Below are positions 30,825-40,957 of a stretch of DNA of 64,000 bases, one piece after another. How positions within the stretch are numbered: the first letter of the stretch is position 1; each line of letters opens with the position of its first letter. Below the pieces are notes generated by a model, which saw only the letters and a program-made list of their open reading frames with translations, had not been told where the DNA came from and ran no database searches. The DNA is from Variovorax sp. MHTC-1. GTDB taxonomy: Bacteria > Pseudomonadota > Gammaproteobacteria > Burkholderiales > Burkholderiaceae_C. The translations under genes and the position numbers were made by a program. The stretch spans positions 620,001 to 684,000 of the forward strand of contig NZ_RWKI01000001.1 of assembly GCF_003984645.1 (NCBI RefSeq). Reading direction: 5' to 3'.

Positions 30825-33641
30825 TTATTTGCGCAGCAGGGCCTTGAGCGCGTTCTGCAGCCGGCGCGCCGATGCCGCATCGTGCGCAGCGGCCAGCACC
30901 TTGCCGGCATCCTGCCCCCAGGTCTGGGCTGGCGCCGGATCGCCGCGCTTGGTCAGCAGCTTCAGCTGCAGCGCACGGCGTGCATCGAGCTGCTCGGCCG
31001 GCGTCGGCACTTCGGCCGCCATCTCGAGACGCAGCAAGGCTTCGGCCGCATCGTCGGCCGCGGCCGTCGGGCCTGCGGCCAGGGCCTGCGACCACTGGCC
31101 GCGCACCGCCGGCGTAACGGCGCGGCCCAGTTCCTGGACGCTGGGCAGCTTCGACGCGTCGCGCTGCTCCCAGGCGCCGAGCACCTGCGTGAGCGCTTCG
31201 CCATGCGCCTGCGCCGCGAGCTTGCGCAGCGCCAGATCGGCACGTTCGAGCGCTTCTCGCTGCGCTCGGAAGGCAGCGTCGCCGAGGCGCGGACCACGGT
31301 CCTCGAAGCGCGGCGGACGGTCGCCGAAGCGGCCTGCGCCGGCCGGCGCACCGCGATCGCCGGCACGGGGCGCGCGGTCATTGGGACGGCCGCCCGGGGC
31401 GCCGCGGCTGTCGCGGCGATCGCCGAACTTGCCGCTGCGTCCGGCCGGCGCGGCTTCGGCCTTCTTGTTCCCGGGACGGTCGTCGCCGCGCACGGCGATC
31501 ACCGGCTTCGGTGCCGGCTTGGGCGGCGCAGCGGGTGCCGGGCTGGCTTCGGCCTCCGCGGCATCGGTGCGGGCCGAGGGGTCCGCGCTGTCGGCCGGCG
31601 CCACCAGATCGGGCGCCGATGCCGCGATTTCGGCCGGCACCTCGGGCGACGCCTCGGCATCGCCGGGCGCAGGGGCCTGTTCGGCGCTTTCGCCGAACTC
31701 GGCCGCGGCCTGGCCCGGCGCGGTCAGTTCGGTGGCACCGACCGGCGGACCATCGGCGGCCGCGGGCTGAGGCTTGGCAGCGGGTGGAGGTGCTTCGCCG
31801 CGCAGCGCGGCTTCGAGCTGCGCGACGGCGGCGCGGATCTTCTGCGCATCGCCGGTGCTGTTGGCCGCATCCAGCGCCTTCGAGGCGATGAGCACGTTGC
31901 GATCGTGCTCGCTCACGGCAGCCGCCGCCTTCTCGCGCTCGGCGCTCTTGCGATTGAAGGCCTCGTCGATCGGCGCGCGGAAGGCGTCCCACAGCTTCTG
32001 TTCCTGGCGGCGATCGAGCGGCACGGTCTGGGCCTCGGCCTGCCAGCGCTGCTGCAGCGCCTTGACCGCATCGATGCGCAGCATCGGCGAGGCGCCGAGT
32101 TCGGCGGCCTCGGCAATCATCGCCTGGCGTCGCTCGATGCTGGCCTTCTGCTGCGCTTCGAAGGGCGCGCGTGCGGCACCGAAGGCCTCGTTCCATTGCG
32201 GCTGCAATTCGGCGAACACTTTCTCGCCCACGTGGCCTGCATCGCGCCAGCGATCGGCGAACTGGTGCAGCGCGCGGTTGTGCGCCTTGAGATCGGACGC
32301 ATCCGCGTGTTCGGCGGCCCAGGCTTTCACTTCCTCGATCAGCGCCAAGCGCTGGGCGCGATGCTCGGCCGCGTCCGCGCGCACCTTCTCGAGCCAAGCC
32401 TCGACCACCTTGTGGGCTTCGTTGCAGGCTTCGTCGAAGCGCTTCCAGAGCGCGTGATTGGGTACGCCGCCCTGATCGGCCTGCTTCCATTGCTCGCGCA
32501 GGGTGCGCAAGGTTTCCTGCATCTTGCGGCCGCCCAGGGCCTGGCCTTCGGGACGCTTGAGCAGGGCTTCGGCCTTGGCCACCAGTTCCTCGCGCACCTT
32601 GTCGGCGCTCCAGCGCTGCCAGCCTTCGAGCTCGCCGGCAGCGACCAGGGCCGCATGCACGCGGGCTTCGAGCGGCGGCTCGACCAGCTTGCCGTGCTCC
32701 TTGAGCACGGCGCGCAGCGCGGCAGCGGCGCCGGCGCTGGCCTTGCCGTGGCCTTCGGCAGTTTCCTTTTCGAGCTTGGCGAGCGCGGCTTCCACGGCCG
32801 CCTGGGCGGCGACCCGCTTCTCGGGATCGACCTTCGGCACGGGCGGCTTCGGCGCCGCGGGCGCAGCCGCCTCGGCCACGCCGCCGCGCGCCACGCGCAG
32901 CTCGTCGGCCCACACCGGCACGGGCGGCAGCGGCGCGGCCGCATCCTCGGCCGCGGCGATGGTCTGCGCCAGCGCCTGGTGGAACGCATCGGACACCACC
33001 AGCAACTGCGCCTTGGAAGACTCCAATTGCGGTGCGAATTTGGCGTCGAGACTGTTCCAGTTGCCGTCGGCCGTGATCTCCGCGGCCTGCTGCTGCCAGT
33101 GCGCGACGTCGGCGCGCAAGGCTTCCTCGGCGGCTTGCGCGTCGCGCCAGCTCTTGGTCGACAGCACTTCGAAGCGCTGCGCCAGCAGCACGGCGGCCTC
33201 GCGGTGAACCTGCGCGCGGTGCTGCAGGTCCTCGATGCCCTTCACGCGTTCGGCCAACCGGGCCTTGAAGCCGGCCAGCGGCTCGCGCGACAGGGGTGCA
33301 CCCGCCTTGGCCGCGTCGCGCTGCCAGGCCAGCGCGTCGGCAATGTTGAGCTTGGGCTGGGCCAGCAGCGCCTCGGCCTTTTGCGCCCATTCGGCGGCAA
33401 TGGCTTCCTGGCCCTTGGCGCGCTTGAGCTCGTCGAGCTTCTCGCGCAGCAGGCGCGCGGCGCCCTTGTCGCGGCCGCTCAATTCCTTGAACACCTCCTG
33501 CATCTGCTCAGGCGCCGGATTGCCCGCGAGCCAATCGCGGACACGCTGGGCACGCTCACCCGAGGTCGGTGCAGTGAAGGCGCCGCCGGTCATCGTGTCG
33601 AGGGACTGGAGGTCGTTGGGCTTGGTGGAAGTTGAAGTCAC
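30825..33641 (-). CDS. large DUF349-domain protein, function uncertain
   Basis: A 938-residue soluble protein, highly charged and Ala/Glu/Lys-rich. Several DUF349-type helical repeats are visible, each with an LW-x-x-F or W-x-x-F core (LWKRFDEACNEAHKVVEAWL, FAELQPQWNEAFGAARAPFE, LWDAFRAPIDEAFNRKSAER). A long disordered segment (about residues 640-800) is rich in Pro, Ala, Arg, Gly and Asp (RPNDRAPRAGDRG). A helical C-terminal domain ends the protein. DUF349 proteins are found widely in bacteria without a settled function. The GTG at 33641 (VTSTSTKPNDLQ) is the likely start; an ATG 16 codons downstream is also possible. No transmembrane part is seen. Confidence 0.85.
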   Translation of the reverse strand: MTSTSTKPNDLQSLDTMTGGAFTAPTSGERAQRVRDWLAGNPAPEQMQEVFKELSGRDKGAARLLREKLDELKRAKGQEAIAAEWAQKAEALLAQPKLNIADALAWQRDAAKAGAPLSREPLAGFKARLAERVKGIEDLQHRAQVHREAAVLLAQRFEVLSTKSWRDAQAAEEALRADVAHWQQQAAEITADGNWNSLDAKFAPQLESSKAQLLVVSDAFHQALAQTIAAAEDAAAPLPPVPVWADELRVARGGVAEAAAPAAPKPPVPKVDPEKRVAAQAAVEAALAKLEKETAEGHGKASAGAAAALRAVLKEHGKLVEPPLEARVHAALVAAGELEGWQRWSADKVREELVAKAEALLKRPEGQALGGRKMQETLRTLREQWKQADQGGVPNHALWKRFDEACNEAHKVVEAWLEKVRADAAEHRAQRLALIEEVKAWAAEHADASDLKAHNRALHQFADRWRDAGHVGEKVFAELQPQWNEAFGAARAPFEAQQKASIERRQAMIAEAAELGASPMLRIDAVKALQQRWQAEAQTVPLDRRQEQKLWDAFRAPIDEAFNRKSAEREKAAAAVSEHDRNVLIASKALDAANSTGDAQKIRAAVAQLEAALRGEAPPPAAKPQPAAADGPPVGATELTAPGQAAAEFGESAEQAPAPGDAEASPEVPAEIAASAPDLVAPADSADPSARTDAAEAEASPAPAAPPKPAPKPVIAVRGDDRPGNKKAEAAPAGRSGKFGDRRDSRGAPGGRPNDRAPRAGDRGAPAGAGRFGDRPPRFEDRGPRLGDAAFRAQREALERADLALRKLAAQAHGEALTQVLGAWEQRDASKLPSVQELGRAVTPAVRGQWSQALAAGPTAAADDAAEALLRLEMAAEVPTPAEQLDARRALQLKLLTKRGDPAPAQTWGQDAGKVLAAAHDAASARRLQNALKALLRK

Positions 33642-33730
33642 TGCGCGAATGTCGTTATCTGAAGAGGAAAAGCGAAGGCGCCGGCATTTGCCGGCGCACT
33701 CCGCCATTTTCACCGACTTGTGCCCTGCTT

Positions 33731-36700
33731 TCAGCGGGTCGCCAGATTCAGTTCGGCGCCTGGTTTCCAATCGTTGCCGGCCGCTCTCGTGCGCACCGCG
33801 CCGAGGAACAGGCGCTCGCTGGGCAGCTTCTGGGCCAGCAGGTAGTCGCGCACCACGGCGCCGCGCTCGACGGCGAGTTGCCGCATCGATTCCTCGTCGA
33901 CCGGGATGCTGGCCATGAGCAGGTCTTCCATCTCCTTGGCCGGGAGATCCTTCGCCAGCCCGATCATGTTGCGCGGCTTGGTGATCTCGGAGCGCTTGTA
34001 CACCGCGGCGAGCAGCTCCGGATACTCGGCATCGGTCACGGGCGTCACATCGGCCGCATTCTGGTTGCCGCTGCGTACCGCGGCGCGGCGCTTTTCGGTC
34101 TGGGTGAGCGCACGCAGGCGTTGGCGCTGGTAGGCCTCGCGCTCCCGCTCGAGGCTGGCGGTGCCGACCACGGTCATCTGCAGGCCGGGCCGGTCCGTGA
34201 GCGCCTTCGCCACCTTGTCCAGGCTTTCCTTGGCGGCCGGCGAAAGATCCGAACTGCCGGGCGCGAAGACGATGGTGCTCGATTCGCCGCCGCCGCCGCC
34301 GAGGCCGCCGGTCAGCAGGCTGAAGGGCGAGGTGGCAGCCTTGACGATCAGGTTGACGATCGCCTTGAAGATCAGCGGGCCCAGGCTGAACTGCGGATCG
34401 TTGAGCGAGCCGCTGACCGGGAAGTCGATGTCGATCACGCCATTGCGGTCGGCCAGCAGAGCGACCGCGAGCCGCACCGGCAGGCTGTTCGGCGCGCCCT
34501 GCACTTCCTCGCCGAACTGCAGCTGGTTGAGCACCAGCTTGTTGGTGGCGGTGAGCTGGCCGTCGGGCGTGATCTTGTAGGTGACGTTCATACTGAGCTT
34601 GCCGCGCTCGATGCCGTGCCCGGCGTAGCGCACCGAATACGGCGACAGCGGCGGCAGGTCGAGCTCACGCATCTTCGCCGTGATGTCGAGCTCCAGCGGC
34701 TTGGCCAGCGGATTGAGCTTGCCGGTGATCTCGAGCTGCGCGGTTTGCTGCGCCTTGCCGCGCAATTCGAGATCGGCCAGCGCCGGCCTGTCGCCTTGCG
34801 GCTTCGAAGAGAAGGCGCTGAGCTTGCCGGTCAGTTCGCTGAGGTCTGCGGAGTAATTGGGCTTGACGAACAGGTCGGTGAAATCGATGCGGCCGTTGAC
34901 CATGCTCATCGGACCGAAATTGATGACCGGCGCGGGGCCGCCGTTGTCAGGCGCCGGCGCTTTGGCGACAGCGGCCGGGGCCGGTGCGGCGGCCTCGGCG
35001 CCGCCGCCGACCATGGCTTCCGCTGAGACCGGGGCGCCGCCCGAACGCGCAGCGGGCTTGGCGGTTGCCGTGGTGGTCGTGCCGCCCAGGCTGCGGCGCG
35101 TGGTGGGTTCGCCGGCCGGCGCCGCGGCGGCAGTCGCCTGCTCGGGCTTCCTGGTGAGGTCCTGCAGATTGAGACGGCCGGTCGGGTCGACGATCACGCG
35201 GGCGAAAAAGTCGGTCAACGTGGTTTCGCGCACATCCACGGCCAGCGGCGCGCGGGGCACCATGTCGACCTGCAGGCCGCGCAGGCTCAGGGTCTTCCAC
35301 CTCAGGATCTGATTGCTCCGGGTCGCCGTGCCGGGCGACTGGGTCAGCGTGGTGCTGTTGGCGCGGAAATCGTCGAGCGCCGTATCGCCGGCCAGTTTGA
35401 GGCTCATACCGGCGGGCGCCGTCGCGAACTTGACCGTGCCGCGGTAGTTGGCGAACGCGCGCCGGATGTCGATGTTCAGTGCATCGGCGTAGTAAGCCTT
35501 GAAGGCATGGGCCGGAATGGAAACCATCTCCAGCCGGCCCTCGGCCGCCACCGGCTTGAGCGCGACCGAGCCCTTGTAGTCGAAGCGCCCGGCTTCCGCG
35601 CGACCGGCGCGGATGCGACCCGAAAGCTGCAAGGGCGAGGCGGTGGCGGTGTTGGGCGCGATCTTCTGCGCGTTGAGTTTCAGCGCACTGACTTCGAAAG
35701 CCACCGGCGTGTCGCCGGCCTTGTCCGAATAAGAGAGCGCGCCGTTGTCGACCGCCACCGTGCCGATCGAAAGCTCCCACGGCTTGGTGTTGGCGCCCGG
35801 GGCAGCCGCGCTGGGCTTGGGTGGCGCGACCTTGGCGGCCGCGCCTTGGCCCTGGGTGCCGCCCGCCGGCGTTTTCAGCCAGCGCTCGAACATCCAGCGC
35901 TTCTCGTGGTCGCGCTCGACGATGACCTTGGGATTCGTGGCGGTGAACGAGGCGATCGCGAGCGTGTGCTTCGTCATGTCGACTTCGGCATCGACGAGCT
36001 CGAAGCGCCCGACGCTCGCCAGCGCGGTCTTGGCCTGGGTCAGCGCGAGTCCGTCGGCCGCGACGCGGCGTGCCTTGAACCTGAGATCGGGTTGGGCCCA
36101 GGCTACGTCGATCTGGCCGCTGAGCTTGCCGTCGAGCGTGGGCTCCAGGCTTTGCGCGAGATAGGGAGCCGCCAGCGACAGCGGCAAGCCCTCGACCTCG
36201 GTCTGGATCTTGGCCGCCTTGTCGGTCGCCTCGCCGCTGAACTTGAGGGGAGCGCCGCCGACGGAGGTGGAGCCGCTGAAAGGCGCCGGCTTGTCCATCG
36301 GCCAAGTCACGGCGCTGGCTTCGATGTTGAGTTGCTTCACGTCGATGGCGGCTACCGGCTGGGTGGTCTGGTCGCGCCATCCGATCTCGCCGCCGGAAAG
36401 CGCCAGCTTGTCGACCCGCACGCGCCAGCCCGGCTGCTCGGCCGGCTTCGGCACAGGCTCGCCGTTCGCATTTGGGGCCGTGGCGGGCACTACTTTTTCG
36501 GTCGCGCCGGTCGCCCGGCCGGTGGCCACCAGGTTGAGCTGCCCGGCCGCATCGCGGGCCACGACCAGCTGCGGCGCAGCCAGCGCGACCTCGCCCAGAT
36601 GCACCACGCGCTCCAGCGGCCGGACGTCGGCCAGTGAGACCTTGAGCGAATCGAAGCCGAGCAGATCGCGTCCCTTCGAATCCGCCAGCTTGATGCTGTG

Positions 36701-37534
36701 CGCCGCGACCGTGCCGGTGAGCTTGAGTCCCGCGGTCGCGGCGCGTTCGAAGTCGATCTTGAGGTCCGCGTCGAGCTTGCCGGCTCGCAGGGCCACCGGC
36801 AGGCCGCCGGGGATGTAGCCCAGGTAGGGCGCCAGGTCCAGATCCTTGAAATGCACCTGCGCGTCGGTCTTGCGGCTTTCCGCGAAGGGGGTGGTGAAAG
36901 CGGCCGAATCGAATGCGCTGCCGTTCAGGACGAAGGCCAGCTTGGGCTCGGTCTTGATTTCGCGCTGCGAAGGCAGGTTGCTGAGAAATGGCACCTTGAG
37001 CACGAAATCGCGCAGCTCATGCTTGCGCTTGACGGTCTGGTCGTCGAAATCGACCGCCCCGCCGGTGATGGCGATGTTGTAGATCGCGAAGCGCGGCGGC
37101 TCGCTCTTGGGCGCGTCGGGTGCGCCGGTGAGCTTGGCCAGGATGTCGTCGATGTCGTACTTGCCGTCCGCCAGGTGCGTCAGCAGGACGGCTGGCGCGT
37201 CGATAGCGACGGCGTCGATCACCGGCGCCAGGCGCAGGATCGACTGCAGCTCGGCATCGGCATAGATGCGTGCCACCGCCACCTGCGGCCGGCTGCCGTC
37301 GGCCGTGGCGATCGCCAAGTCTTTCAGGGTCAGTTCGAGCGTCCAGGGCTTGAAGTCGATCTTGCCGACCGTGACCTGGCGGCCCAGCTTTTCGCTCGCG
37401 ATCTTCTGAATCTGACTCTTGGCGATCGGAGGCACCGCCAGCCAGGCGAGCAGCCAGAGACCGAGCAGCACCAGCAACGCCAGCACTCCCCGTCGCACCC
37501 ACTTATTTTGTTTCAGCGAAGCTGCGTTCATCAT
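33731..37534 (-). CDS. AsmA-like DUF748 protein with OmpA-type C-terminal region
   Basis: A 1267-residue envelope protein. One transmembrane anchor lies at residues 14-34 (RGVLALLVLLGLWLLAWLAV). A very long periplasmic part, mostly beta, contains AsmA/DUF748 blocks (KIDFKPWTLELTLKDLAIAT, DLAPYLGYIPGGLPVALRAG). Near residue 1080 an OmpA-like segment begins SSTIVFAPGSSDLSPAAKES. AsmA-like proteins are long tubes thought to move phospholipids between the membranes. A Pro/Ala/Gly linker interrupts the beta region near residues 830-880. Its transcription is the same as the DUF349 gene downstream. No strong Shine-Dalgarno is seen at the ATG pair 37534/37531. Confidence 0.88.
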   Translation of the reverse strand: MMNAASLKQNKWVRRGVLALLVLLGLWLLAWLAVPPIAKSQIQKIASEKLGRQVTVGKIDFKPWTLELTLKDLAIATADGSRPQVAVARIYADAELQSILRLAPVIDAVAIDAPAVLLTHLADGKYDIDDILAKLTGAPDAPKSEPPRFAIYNIAITGGAVDFDDQTVKRKHELRDFVLKVPFLSNLPSQREIKTEPKLAFVLNGSAFDSAAFTTPFAESRKTDAQVHFKDLDLAPYLGYIPGGLPVALRAGKLDADLKIDFERAATAGLKLTGTVAAHSIKLADSKGRDLLGFDSLKVSLADVRPLERVVHLGEVALAAPQLVVARDAAGQLNLVATGRATGATEKVVPATAPNANGEPVPKPAEQPGWRVRVDKLALSGGEIGWRDQTTQPVAAIDVKQLNIEASAVTWPMDKPAPFSGSTSVGGAPLKFSGEATDKAAKIQTEVEGLPLSLAAPYLAQSLEPTLDGKLSGQIDVAWAQPDLRFKARRVAADGLALTQAKTALASVGRFELVDAEVDMTKHTLAIASFTATNPKVIVERDHEKRWMFERWLKTPAGGTQGQGAAAKVAPPKPSAAAPGANTKPWELSIGTVAVDNGALSYSDKAGDTPVAFEVSALKLNAQKIAPNTATASPLQLSGRIRAGRAEAGRFDYKGSVALKPVAAEGRLEMVSIPAHAFKAYYADALNIDIRRAFANYRGTVKFATAPAGMSLKLAGDTALDDFRANSTTLTQSPGTATRSNQILRWKTLSLRGLQVDMVPRAPLAVDVRETTLTDFFARVIVDPTGRLNLQDLTRKPEQATAAAAPAGEPTTRRSLGGTTTTATAKPAARSGGAPVSAEAMVGGGAEAAAPAPAAVAKAPAPDNGGPAPVINFGPMSMVNGRIDFTDLFVKPNYSADLSELTGKLSAFSSKPQGDRPALADLELRGKAQQTAQLEITGKLNPLAKPLELDITAKMRELDLPPLSPYSVRYAGHGIERGKLSMNVTYKITPDGQLTATNKLVLNQLQFGEEVQGAPNSLPVRLAVALLADRNGVIDIDFPVSGSLNDPQFSLGPLIFKAIVNLIVKAATSPFSLLTGGLGGGGGESSTIVFAPGSSDLSPAAKESLDKVAKALTDRPGLQMTVVGTASLEREREAYQRQRLRALTQTEKRRAAVRSGNQNAADVTPVTDAEYPELLAAVYKRSEITKPRNMIGLAKDLPAKEMEDLLMASIPVDEESMRQLAVERGAVVRDYLLAQKLPSERLFLGAVRTRAAGNDWKPGAELNLATR

Positions 37535-38124
37535 CGGGGGCGAGTGTGCCGCAAAAGTGCGAGTGCCTTCCCAGAAAGAAGAAAGCCCGGCGGCTCGACG
37601 CGAAGTCTGGCCTCCGGGCTCGATGGCGGGCGCAACGCCCATGCCATCTTTTCGCTCGACCGGAAGTTCATTCGTTCCGACCGTGCTGGCAGCAAAAGAT
37701 TGCCACCATTGGGCCTCGGCCGCTGAACCGTCCGATTGCTCTTCGGGTTGCTGGACCTTGGTTTAACGCCTGATAGCTCAGGCCTCCTCAGGGTAGGCGC
37801 GCGCTTCGAGGATTGCAAATGAGCTTTTCAATGAAGCGGCAGCCGGCGATTCGGGCCTTTCTTTCAACCGTCACTAGCATAAAAACTCTAATCATTATTC
37901 TTGACCGGGTATTTAGCGCCTCCTAGAATCCGGCCAGCCCGCGCAGCCACCTGGCAGCCGGGACTCTCCCAGTATCCGCTGCTGAATTCTTTCGGCTTAA
38001 TCAGGTGGCCGCGCCCTTCTCCCCTTCCATGCGCGGAACCTGATTCGTACCAATCAAGCGCCGCTGCCTACGACCATCGCCTTTCCGGCGCTGCGACCCA
38101 GGTGCCGCATAGAAAGGAAGAGCG
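37535..38124. other. 590-base intergenic region with lower GC
   Basis: This gap separates the divergent DUF748 and transglycosylase genes. Its middle (about 37810-37930) is visibly AT-richer than the genes around it. Apart from the promoter at 37901-37929 and its long leader, no coding sequence with a plausible Shine-Dalgarno and codon pattern was found on either strand. Confidence 0.6.
37901..37929 (+). promoter_or_regulatory. sigma-70-type promoter upstream of the transglycosylase gene
   Basis: TTGACC (37901-37906), a 17-base spacer, and TAGAAT (37924-37929) make one of the best vegetative promoters in the window. If active it gives a leader of about 190 bases before the ATG at 38125, unusually long for this compact genome and possibly regulatory. 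Confidence 0.6.
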
Positions 38125-38961
38125 ATGAAACAGGCGTTTGAAGCCACGGCCCGCGGGCTGCGGACCTTCGTGTCCGATGTGGCCGACGGTTTTTTCGAGA
38201 TCACTCATAACGGCTTTGCCTTGGTCGGCCTGGCCATCGTGTTCGCTGCGCTGGCGCTGGCCGCGCGTCCGGATCTGCGCCAGTCGGGCGAGGAACAGCT
38301 CATGGGCTGGCTCCAGTCGCGCAAGCCGCCGCCGGAGGCAACCGATCTCGAGCCCACGGCCATCGACCGCACAACGGCCGCGAGCCCGCACGAGCTGCCC
38401 AAGCCGCAGGCCGCGGTCGCCTACTGGCTGAGCAAGAAGTACCGTGTGGCCGCCGAGCCGCTAAGCGTGCTGGTGGCGGAAGCCTTCGAACTCGGCAAGC
38501 GCACCAAGCTCGATCCGACCCTGATCCTGGCGATCATGGCGGTCGAATCCAGCTTCAATCCATTTGCCCAGAGCCATGTCGGCGCCCAGGGCCTGATGCA
38601 GGTGATGACCCGCGTGCACGGCGAGAAGTACCAAAGCGCGGGCGGCACCCTGACCGCCTTCGATCCGGTGACCAACATGCGCGTCGGCGTCAAGGTGCTG
38701 CAGGAATGCATCGCGCGCGCGGGTTCGCTCGAGGGTGGCCTCAAGTTCTACGTAGGCGCCGCCAATCTGCCCGACGATGGCGGGTATGCAAGCAAGGTGC
38801 TGGCCGAACATGCGCGCCTGCAGCAGGTGGTCGCCGGACGCACGCCCCCCACCACCACGCCGACGCCGCCCGGCATGCGGGCGCAGCCGCTGCCTGTGGT
38901 GGCACCCGCCAAGCCGGCGGAAGCGAACACGCAGAGCGTGGCGTTGCTGTCCGATCTATAG
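38125..38961 (+). CDS. lytic transglycosylase (SLT domain), membrane-anchored
   Basis: A 278-residue protein. A hydrophobic segment at residues 31-48 (ALVGLAIVFAALALAARP) probably anchors it to the inner membrane. The SLT domain (about 115-235) has the catalytic glutamate in ILAIMAVESSFNPFAQS and the following GAQGLMQVM block. The tail is Pro/Thr-rich. It cleaves peptidoglycan glycan strands. AGGAAGAG precedes the ATG. It differs from the MltB-type enzyme at 19030 in fold and domain order. Confidence 0.9.
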   Translation: MKQAFEATARGLRTFVSDVADGFFEITHNGFALVGLAIVFAALALAARPDLRQSGEEQLMGWLQSRKPPPEATDLEPTAIDRTTAASPHELPKPQAAVAYWLSKKYRVAAEPLSVLVAEAFELGKRTKLDPTLILAIMAVESSFNPFAQSHVGAQGLMQVMTRVHGEKYQSAGGTLTAFDPVTNMRVGVKVLQECIARAGSLEGGLKFYVGAANLPDDGGYASKVLAEHARLQQVVAGRTPPTTTPTPPGMRAQPLPVVAPAKPAEANTQSVALLSDL

Positions 38962-38972
38962 GCCCTTTCGAA

Positions 38973-38991
38973 GACGGCGGCCACCGCCGTC
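38973..38991 (+). terminator. hairpin after the transglycosylase gene (weak terminator)
   Basis: GACGGCGG and CCGCCGTC form a perfect 8-bp stem with a 3-base loop, 12 bases after the stop codon. No U-run follows, so termination would be weak or Rho-dependent. The 208-base gap before glyA also contains a 7-bp hairpin (CCTTGTT/AACAAGG, 39124-39147). Confidence 0.35.
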
Positions 38992-39169
38992 AGCTACACT
39001 CGGCCGGCACGCGACTGGCGATAGGCGCAACCCTTTTCAGGTGCATTGCGCTGACGTGGAACACCACTGGGAAGCGTGCCGCCCGCGGTCTTGAGCAGGC
39101 GTTCAGCCGTTCGCCTGGGCAGCCCTTGTTTTGGTTGAAGAACAAGGACCATCGTCTTAAAGGACTGCC

Positions 39170-40414
39170 ATGTACAACCGCAATATCCTGGTCGAACAGA
39201 CCGATCCCGAAATCTGGGCCGCCATCCAGGCCGAGCACGCCCGGCAGGAACAGCACATCGAGCTGATCGCGAGCGAGAACTATGCGTCGCCGGCCGTGAT
39301 GGCCGCGCAAGGCACGCAGCTCACCAACAAGTACGCCGAAGGCTATCCCGGCAAGCGCTACTACGGCGGCTGCGAGCATGTCGACGTGGCCGAGCAGCTG
39401 GCGATCGACCGCGTCAAGCAGCTGTTCGGCGCCGACGCGGCCAACGTGCAGGCGCATTGCGGCGCCTCCGCCAACGAGGCCGTCATGCTGGCCTTCCTGA
39501 AGCCGGGCGACACCATCATGGGCATGAGCCTGGCCGAAGGCGGGCACCTGACCCACGGCATGCCGCTCAACATGAGCGGCAAGTGGTTCAACGTGGTGAG
39601 CTACGGCCTCAACGACAAGGAAGAAATCGACTACGACGCGATGGAGCGCAAGGCGCACGAACACGCGCCGAAGCTGATCATCGCGGGCGCCTCGGCCTAT
39701 TCACTGCGCATCGACTTCGAGCGCTTCGCCAAGGTTGCCAAGGACGTCGGCGCGATTTTCATGGTCGACATCGCCCACTACGCGGGCCTGGTCGCCGCGG
39801 GCGTCTACCCCAATCCGGTGCCGCATGCGGACGTCGTGACGTCTACCACCCACAAGAGCCTGCGCGGACCGCGCGGCGGCATCATCCTGATGAAGTCGCA
39901 GCATGAGAAGGCCATCAACAGCGCGATCTTCCCCGGCCTGCAGGGCGGGCCGCTGATGCACGTGATCGCTGCCAAGGCGGTGGCTTTCAAGGAGGCGCTC
40001 TCGCCAGAATTCAAGACCTATCAGCAGCAGGTGGTCAAGAACGCGCAGATCGTGGCCGAAACGCTCACCGAACGCGGCCTGCGCATCGTGAGCGGCCGCA
40101 CCGAGAGCCACGTGATGCTGGTCGACCTGCGCGCCAAGGGCATCACCGGCAAGGAAGCCGAGGCCGTGCTGGGCAGCGCCCACATGACGATCAACAAGAA
40201 CGCGATCCCGAACGACCCCGAGAAGCCGATGGTCACGAGCGGCGTGCGCATCGGCACCCCGGCGCTGACCACGCGCGGCTTCAAGGACGAGGAGGCGCGT
40301 GCCACCGCGAACCTGATCGCCGACGTGCTGGACAACCCGCGCGACGCCGCGACCATCGAGGCGGTGCGCGCCAAGGTGAACGCGTTGACGAGCCGGTTCC
40401 CGGTCTACCGTTAG
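39170..40414 (+). CDS. glyA: serine hydroxymethyltransferase
   Basis: A 414-residue PLP enzyme. [20 protein letters not shown] and [18 protein letters not shown] are diagnostic. The PLP lysine lies in [16 protein letters not shown] near residue 229. It interconverts serine and glycine while charging tetrahydrofolate with a one-carbon unit. AAAGGAC precedes the ATG by about six bases. It is followed by nrdR; the gap is filled by a repeat element. Confidence 0.98.
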   Translation: MYNRNILVEQTDPEIWAAIQAEHARQEQHIELIASENYASPAVMAAQGTQLTNKYAEGYPGKRYYGGCEHVDVAEQLAIDRVKQLFGADAANVQAHCGASANEAVMLAFLKPGDTIMGMSLAEGGHLTHGMPLNMSGKWFNVVSYGLNDKEEIDYDAMERKAHEHAPKLIIAGASAYSLRIDFERFAKVAKDVGAIFMVDIAHYAGLVAAGVYPNPVPHADVVTSTTHKSLRGPRGGIILMKSQHEKAINSAIFPGLQGGPLMHVIAAKAVAFKEALSPEFKTYQQQVVKNAQIVAETLTERGLRIVSGRTESHVMLVDLRAKGITGKEAEAVLGSAHMTINKNAIPNDPEKPMVTSGVRIGTPALTTRGFKDEEARATANLIADVLDNPRDAATIEAVRAKVNALTSRFPVYR

Positions 40415-40420
40415 GAACAT

Positions 40421-40496
40421 GACCCCCACGCTCGGCACTGCGTGTCCTCGCTGCCCCCCGAGGGGGCTGCGCTCGCCTTGGGGCGGCCCGGCGCCG
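40421..40496 (-). repeat. dispersed GC-rich palindromic repeat, copy 2 (glyA-nrdR junction)
   Basis: On the minus strand it reads GGGCCGCCCCAAGG, then CCCCCTCGGGGGGCAGCGAG, GACACGCAGTGCCGAGCG and TGGGGGTC. It is nearly the same as the copy inside the aminotransferase gene (50774-50854), including the GACACG-CAGTGCCGAGCG arm. It fills most of the 99 bases between the glyA stop and the nrdR start. Confidence 0.8.
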
Positions 40497-40513
40497 AGCG
40501 CGAGGGCGGCCGC

Positions 40514-40957
40514 ATGAAATGCCCCTTTTGCGGTCACCTCGAAACGCAGGTCGTCGAGACCCGCGTGTCGGAAGACGGCGACTTCGTGCGGCGCCGCCGG
40601 CAGTGCGGCGACTGCGAAAAGCGCTTCACCACCTACGAGCGCCCGGACGTCAACTTCCCGGTCGTGGTCAAGAAGGACGGCAGCCGGGCCGACTTCGAGC
40701 CCAAGAAGGTCCGCGCCTCGATGATGCTGGCCCTGCGCAAACGGCCGGTGAGCATCGAGCAGATCGACCATGCGCTGTTGCGCATCGAGCAGAAGCTGCT
40801 GTCCAGCGGGCTGCGGGAGATCGAATCCACGAAAGTGGGAGAACTGGTGATGCGGGAGCTCAAGCGCATGGACAAGGTGGCGTACGTGCGCTTCGCTTCC
40901 GTCTATCGGAGCTTCGAGGACGTGGACGAGTTTCGGCAACTGCTGCGGGATATCTGA
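40514..40957 (+). CDS. nrdR: transcriptional repressor NrdR
   Basis: A 147-residue repressor of ribonucleotide reductase genes. The N-terminal zinc ribbon is [17 protein letters not shown] and [16 protein letters not shown] (two CxxC pairs). An ATP-cone domain follows ([20 protein letters not shown] and later). It senses ATP/dATP. The ATG at 40514 is set by the zinc ribbon; the frame runs upstream into the repeat. Its TGA is directly back to back with the pilE stop on the other strand (TGATCA). Confidence 0.96.
   Translation: MKCPFCGHLETQVVETRVSEDGDFVRRRRQCGDCEKRFTTYERPDVNFPVVVKKDGSRADFEPKKVRASMMLALRKRPVSIEQIDHALLRIEQKLLSSGLREIESTKVGELVMRELKRMDKVAYVRFASVYRSFEDVDEFRQLLRDI

Noticed and set aside
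30882-33635. 917-codon plus-strand ORF antisense to the DUF349 gene
   Set aside because: Low-complexity Arg/Gly/Leu composition typical of a GC-rich antisense shadow; no domain or Shine-Dalgarno.
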